From an uncultured Chlorobiaceae bacterium (GTDB taxonomy: Bacteria; Bacteroidota; Chlorobiia; Chlorobiales; Chlorobiaceae): a stretch of 25,780 nt of DNA. The stretch spans positions 1-25,780 of the forward strand of contig CAIXCO010000048.1 in the NCBI GenBank assembly GCA_903917955.1, written 5' to 3'. Shown here piece after piece: positions 24,026 through 25,780 of the stretch (the stretch's first letter is position 1; each line of letters opens with the position of its first letter). The notes beneath the pieces were generated by a model, which saw nothing but the letters and a program-made list of their open reading frames with translations, did not search any database and had not been told where the DNA came from. Made by a program: the position numbers and the translations under genes.

Positions 24026-25000
24026 ATGGAAAAGAAAAAAATCAGTTACAAAGAGCTCGGCCTGTCCAACAGCCGTGAACTTTTTAAAAAAGCTGTGACA
24101 GGCGGCTACGCGATACCTGCCTACAACTTCAACAATCTTGAGCAGATGCAGGCCATTATCCTCGCCTGTGTTGAAACCAGCTCTCCCGTTATTCTGCAGG
24201 TTTCAAAGGGGGCCAGAAGCTACGCCAACGAAACCCTGCTCCGCTATCTTGCCCAAGGTGCTGTTGCATACGCCACTGAACTTGGCAATCCAATTCCCAT
24301 CGTGCTCCATCTCGATCATGGAGACAGTTTTGAACTTTGCAAAGATTGCATTGATTCCGGCTTCTCATCAGTGATGATTGATGGTTCACATCTCTCTTAT
24401 GAGGAGAACATTGAGCTGACCAAAAAAGTTGTTGCTTACGCCCATCAATACGATGTTACCGTTGAGGGTGAGCTTGGTGTTTTGGCGGGTATCGAAGATG
24501 ATGTTTCGGCGTCACACCATACCTACACCCAGCCGGAAGAGGTTGAGGATTTTGTTGCCAAAACCGGTGTTGATAGTCTTGCCATCTCCATCGGCACCTC
24601 ACACGGCGCCTTCAAGTTCAAGCCAGGCGAAGATCCGAAAATCCGCCTCGACATCCTTACTGAAATTGAACACCGTATTCCTGGATTTCCCATTGTGTTG
24701 CATGGCTCCTCTTCCGTTCCGCAGGATCTCATTAAAACCATCAATGAGCATGGCGGAAAACTGAAGGATGCAATTGGTATCAGTGAAGATCAGCTCCGTC
24801 TTGCAGCCAAGTCAGCGGTCTGCAAAATCAATATTGATTCCGACGGACGTCTTGCCATGACTGCTGCTATCCGCAAGGTATTTGATGAAAAACCCGAAGA
24901 ATTTGATCCAAGAAAATATCTTGGACCTGCTCGTGATGCCCTCAAAAAGCTCTATGTTCACAAAATCATCAACGTTCTTGGTTCTAACGGAAAAGCATGA
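24026..25000 (+). CDS. fba: Class II fructose-bisphosphate aldolase
   Basis: Zinc-dependent aldolase that interconverts fructose 1,6-bisphosphate with two triose phosphates, here probably serving gluconeogenesis from fixed carbon. The 324 aa show catalytic Asp97 and zinc ligand His98 in HLDHGD, GELGVLAGIEDDV (148-160), zinc ligands His193 (TSHGAF) and His226 (VLHGSSS), and the phosphate-binding NIDSD (269-273). The ribosome site AGAGAAG precedes ATG 24026. Expressed from its own promoter in the gap shared with prc copy 2, and ended by a very strong hairpin 8 bp after the stop. Confidence 0.96.
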   Translation: MEKKKISYKELGLSNSRELFKKAVTGGYAIPAYNFNNLEQMQAIILACVETSSPVILQVSKGARSYANETLLRYLAQGAVAYATELGNPIPIVLHLDHGDSFELCKDCIDSGFSSVMIDGSHLSYEENIELTKKVVAYAHQYDVTVEGELGVLAGIEDDVSASHHTYTQPEEVEDFVAKTGVDSLAISIGTSHGAFKFKPGEDPKIRLDILTEIEHRIPGFPIVLHGSSSVPQDLIKTINEHGGKLKDAIGISEDQLRLAAKSAVCKINIDSDGRLAMTAAIRKVFDEKPEEFDPRKYLGPARDALKKLYVHKIINVLGSNGKA

Positions 25001-25007
25001 TTTTTTT

Positions 25008-25055
25008 GCTTCTCAATAAAAAAGGCGCCACTGGGCGCCTTTTTTATTGAGAAGC
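25008..25055. terminator. Bidirectional intrinsic terminator between fba and M20 gene
   Basis: A perfect 22-bp inverted repeat around a 4-nt loop (ACTG): GGCGCC core, A6/T6 tracts on each side, and a further ATTGAGAAGC arm. The T-tract after the GC core gives intrinsic termination on either strand, as needed for two converging genes. Confidence 0.93.
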
Positions 25056-25063
25056 GATGTCGG

Positions 25064-25780
25064 TCATGTACTCTGAAGGAGGCGTAAAGCAGCATAAGCA
25101 AGTAATCCACTGCCAATTTCAAGGGCTCGTTCTTCAGGATTGAAGGTTGGAGAGTGCAGGGTATTGCCTTTGTCTTGCTGCGGGGAACCTGTCCCGATTT
25201 GCCAGAAAGTCCCCGGGCACTCCTGCAGGTAGTAGGCAAAATCTTCAGCAGTCATGAGGGGTTCACTTTCATGCACATTCTCTGCACCCAGATATTCCCG
25301 GCAAACACCCTCTGCTTTTTCAGTAACAGCAAGATCGTTGAAAAGTACCGGATACCCCTTCCTGATTTCCACTTCAGCCTCAACACCAAGTCCTGCGGCA
25401 ACATGTGTTACCGTCTGACGCAACCTCTCCTGCACCAGAGAGCGTACCTCTTCGTTCATGGTTCTCATTGTCCCCGACATGGTCACCTGCCTCGGAATAA
25501 CATTGGGCGCACTGCCACCATGAATGGAGGCTATTGAAACAACGGCCGGTTCATGAGGGGGCACAACCCTGCTGACCAGATGCTGAAGCGCTGTAATAAT
25601 ATGGGCGGCAGCAAGAACAGGATCAGCGGCCCGATGCGGCGCAGAGGCATGACCACCCTGCCCTGTCACGGTGAAATAGAGTTCATCGGTGGCAGCCATA
25701 AAACTCCCCTTGCAAAGAGCAACTTTTCCGGTTTCAACATTGGGAAAGCAGTGCTGACCAATAATAATTGATGGATTGAA
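25064..25780 (-). CDS. M20-family amidohydrolase / peptidase (5' partial)
   Basis: The C-terminal 238 residues of an M20D-type metal-dependent amidohydrolase (N-acyl-amino-acid or hippurate hydrolase group). The frame continues to the window edge; the internal ATG at 25699 is not the start, because the residues before it (GQHCFPNVETGKVALCKGSFMAA, coding for the usual family motif) are conserved. Visible motifs: GQGGHASAPH of the dimerization-domain lid, and the metal-binding TAEDFAYYLQ near the end. Such enzymes remove acyl groups from amino acids or short peptides in the cytoplasm; the exact substrate cannot be set. It converges on fba across the terminator at 25008-25055. Confidence 0.9.
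   Translation of the reverse strand, partial: FNPSIIIGQHCFPNVETGKVALCKGSFMAATDELYFTVTGQGGHASAPHRAADPVLAAAHIITALQHLVSRVVPPHEPAVVSIASIHGGSAPNVIPRQVTMSGTMRTMNEEVRSLVQERLRQTVTHVAAGLGVEAEVEIRKGYPVLFNDLAVTEKAEGVCREYLGAENVHESEPLMTAEDFAYYLQECPGTFWQIGTGSPQQDKGNTLHSPTFNPEERALEIGSGLLAYAALRLLQST

Overview
The window looks like chromosome from a green sulfur bacterium (Chlorobiaceae, Chlorobium/Pelodictyon-like). That assignment rests on the gene content and order (argJ-B-F-R-G with argH nearby, tail-specific protease, single TatA, class II aldolase) and on general sequence resemblance; no database search was run.

Layout. (1) 1-4538, plus strand: arginine biosynthesis cluster argJ (5' end outside the window), argB, argF, argR, argG. 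(2) 4606-11798, minus strand throughout: an accessory block. Read in its own direction it runs: a membrane/pentapeptide-repeat protein with a variable C-terminus (VP2), an Avd-like helical-bundle protein, a template repeat (TR), a diversity-generating retroelement (DGR) reverse transcriptase, a TIR-domain protein with a second variable C-terminus (VP1), and a PtuA-like ATPase plus PtuB-like HNH nuclease pair resembling Septu anti-phage systems. (3) 11998-14711, plus strand: ynbE-ydbL-ydbH-like envelope lipid-transport operon. (4) 14716-17145, minus: PAS-PAS-GAF hybrid histidine kinase. (5) 17473-18855, plus: argH, separated from argG by about 13 kb. (6) 18852-23864, minus: two closely related tail-specific proteases flanking tatA and a small SAM methyltransferase. 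(7) 24026-25000, plus: class II fructose-bisphosphate aldolase, followed by a strong bidirectional terminator and a convergent M20 amidohydrolase cut by the window end.

The central discovery-type feature is the DGR. TR 9104-9245 aligns without gaps to VR1 (6816-6957) and VR2 (9833-9974), 142 bp each. By hand alignment VR1 differs at 14 positions and VR2 at 17, and all 31 differences fall on adenines of the TR coding strand; no other base differs. The template carries 14 Asn codons, of which 11 (VR1) and 13 (VR2) are changed. Both VRs, but not TR, are followed by the same 85-bp flank (one mismatch) containing a 9-bp-stem, 4-nt-loop hairpin, as expected of DGR target sites. One template therefore feeds two different receptors: a probably soluble TIR protein (possible NAD+-cleaving effector, WxxxE glutamate present) and a membrane-anchored pentapeptide-repeat protein.

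Inference: the block may be a defence or recognition island in which a diversified binding domain is coupled to a TIR effector, next to a Septu-like module. The sequence strongly supports the DGR; the immune role of the TIR target is a hypothesis.
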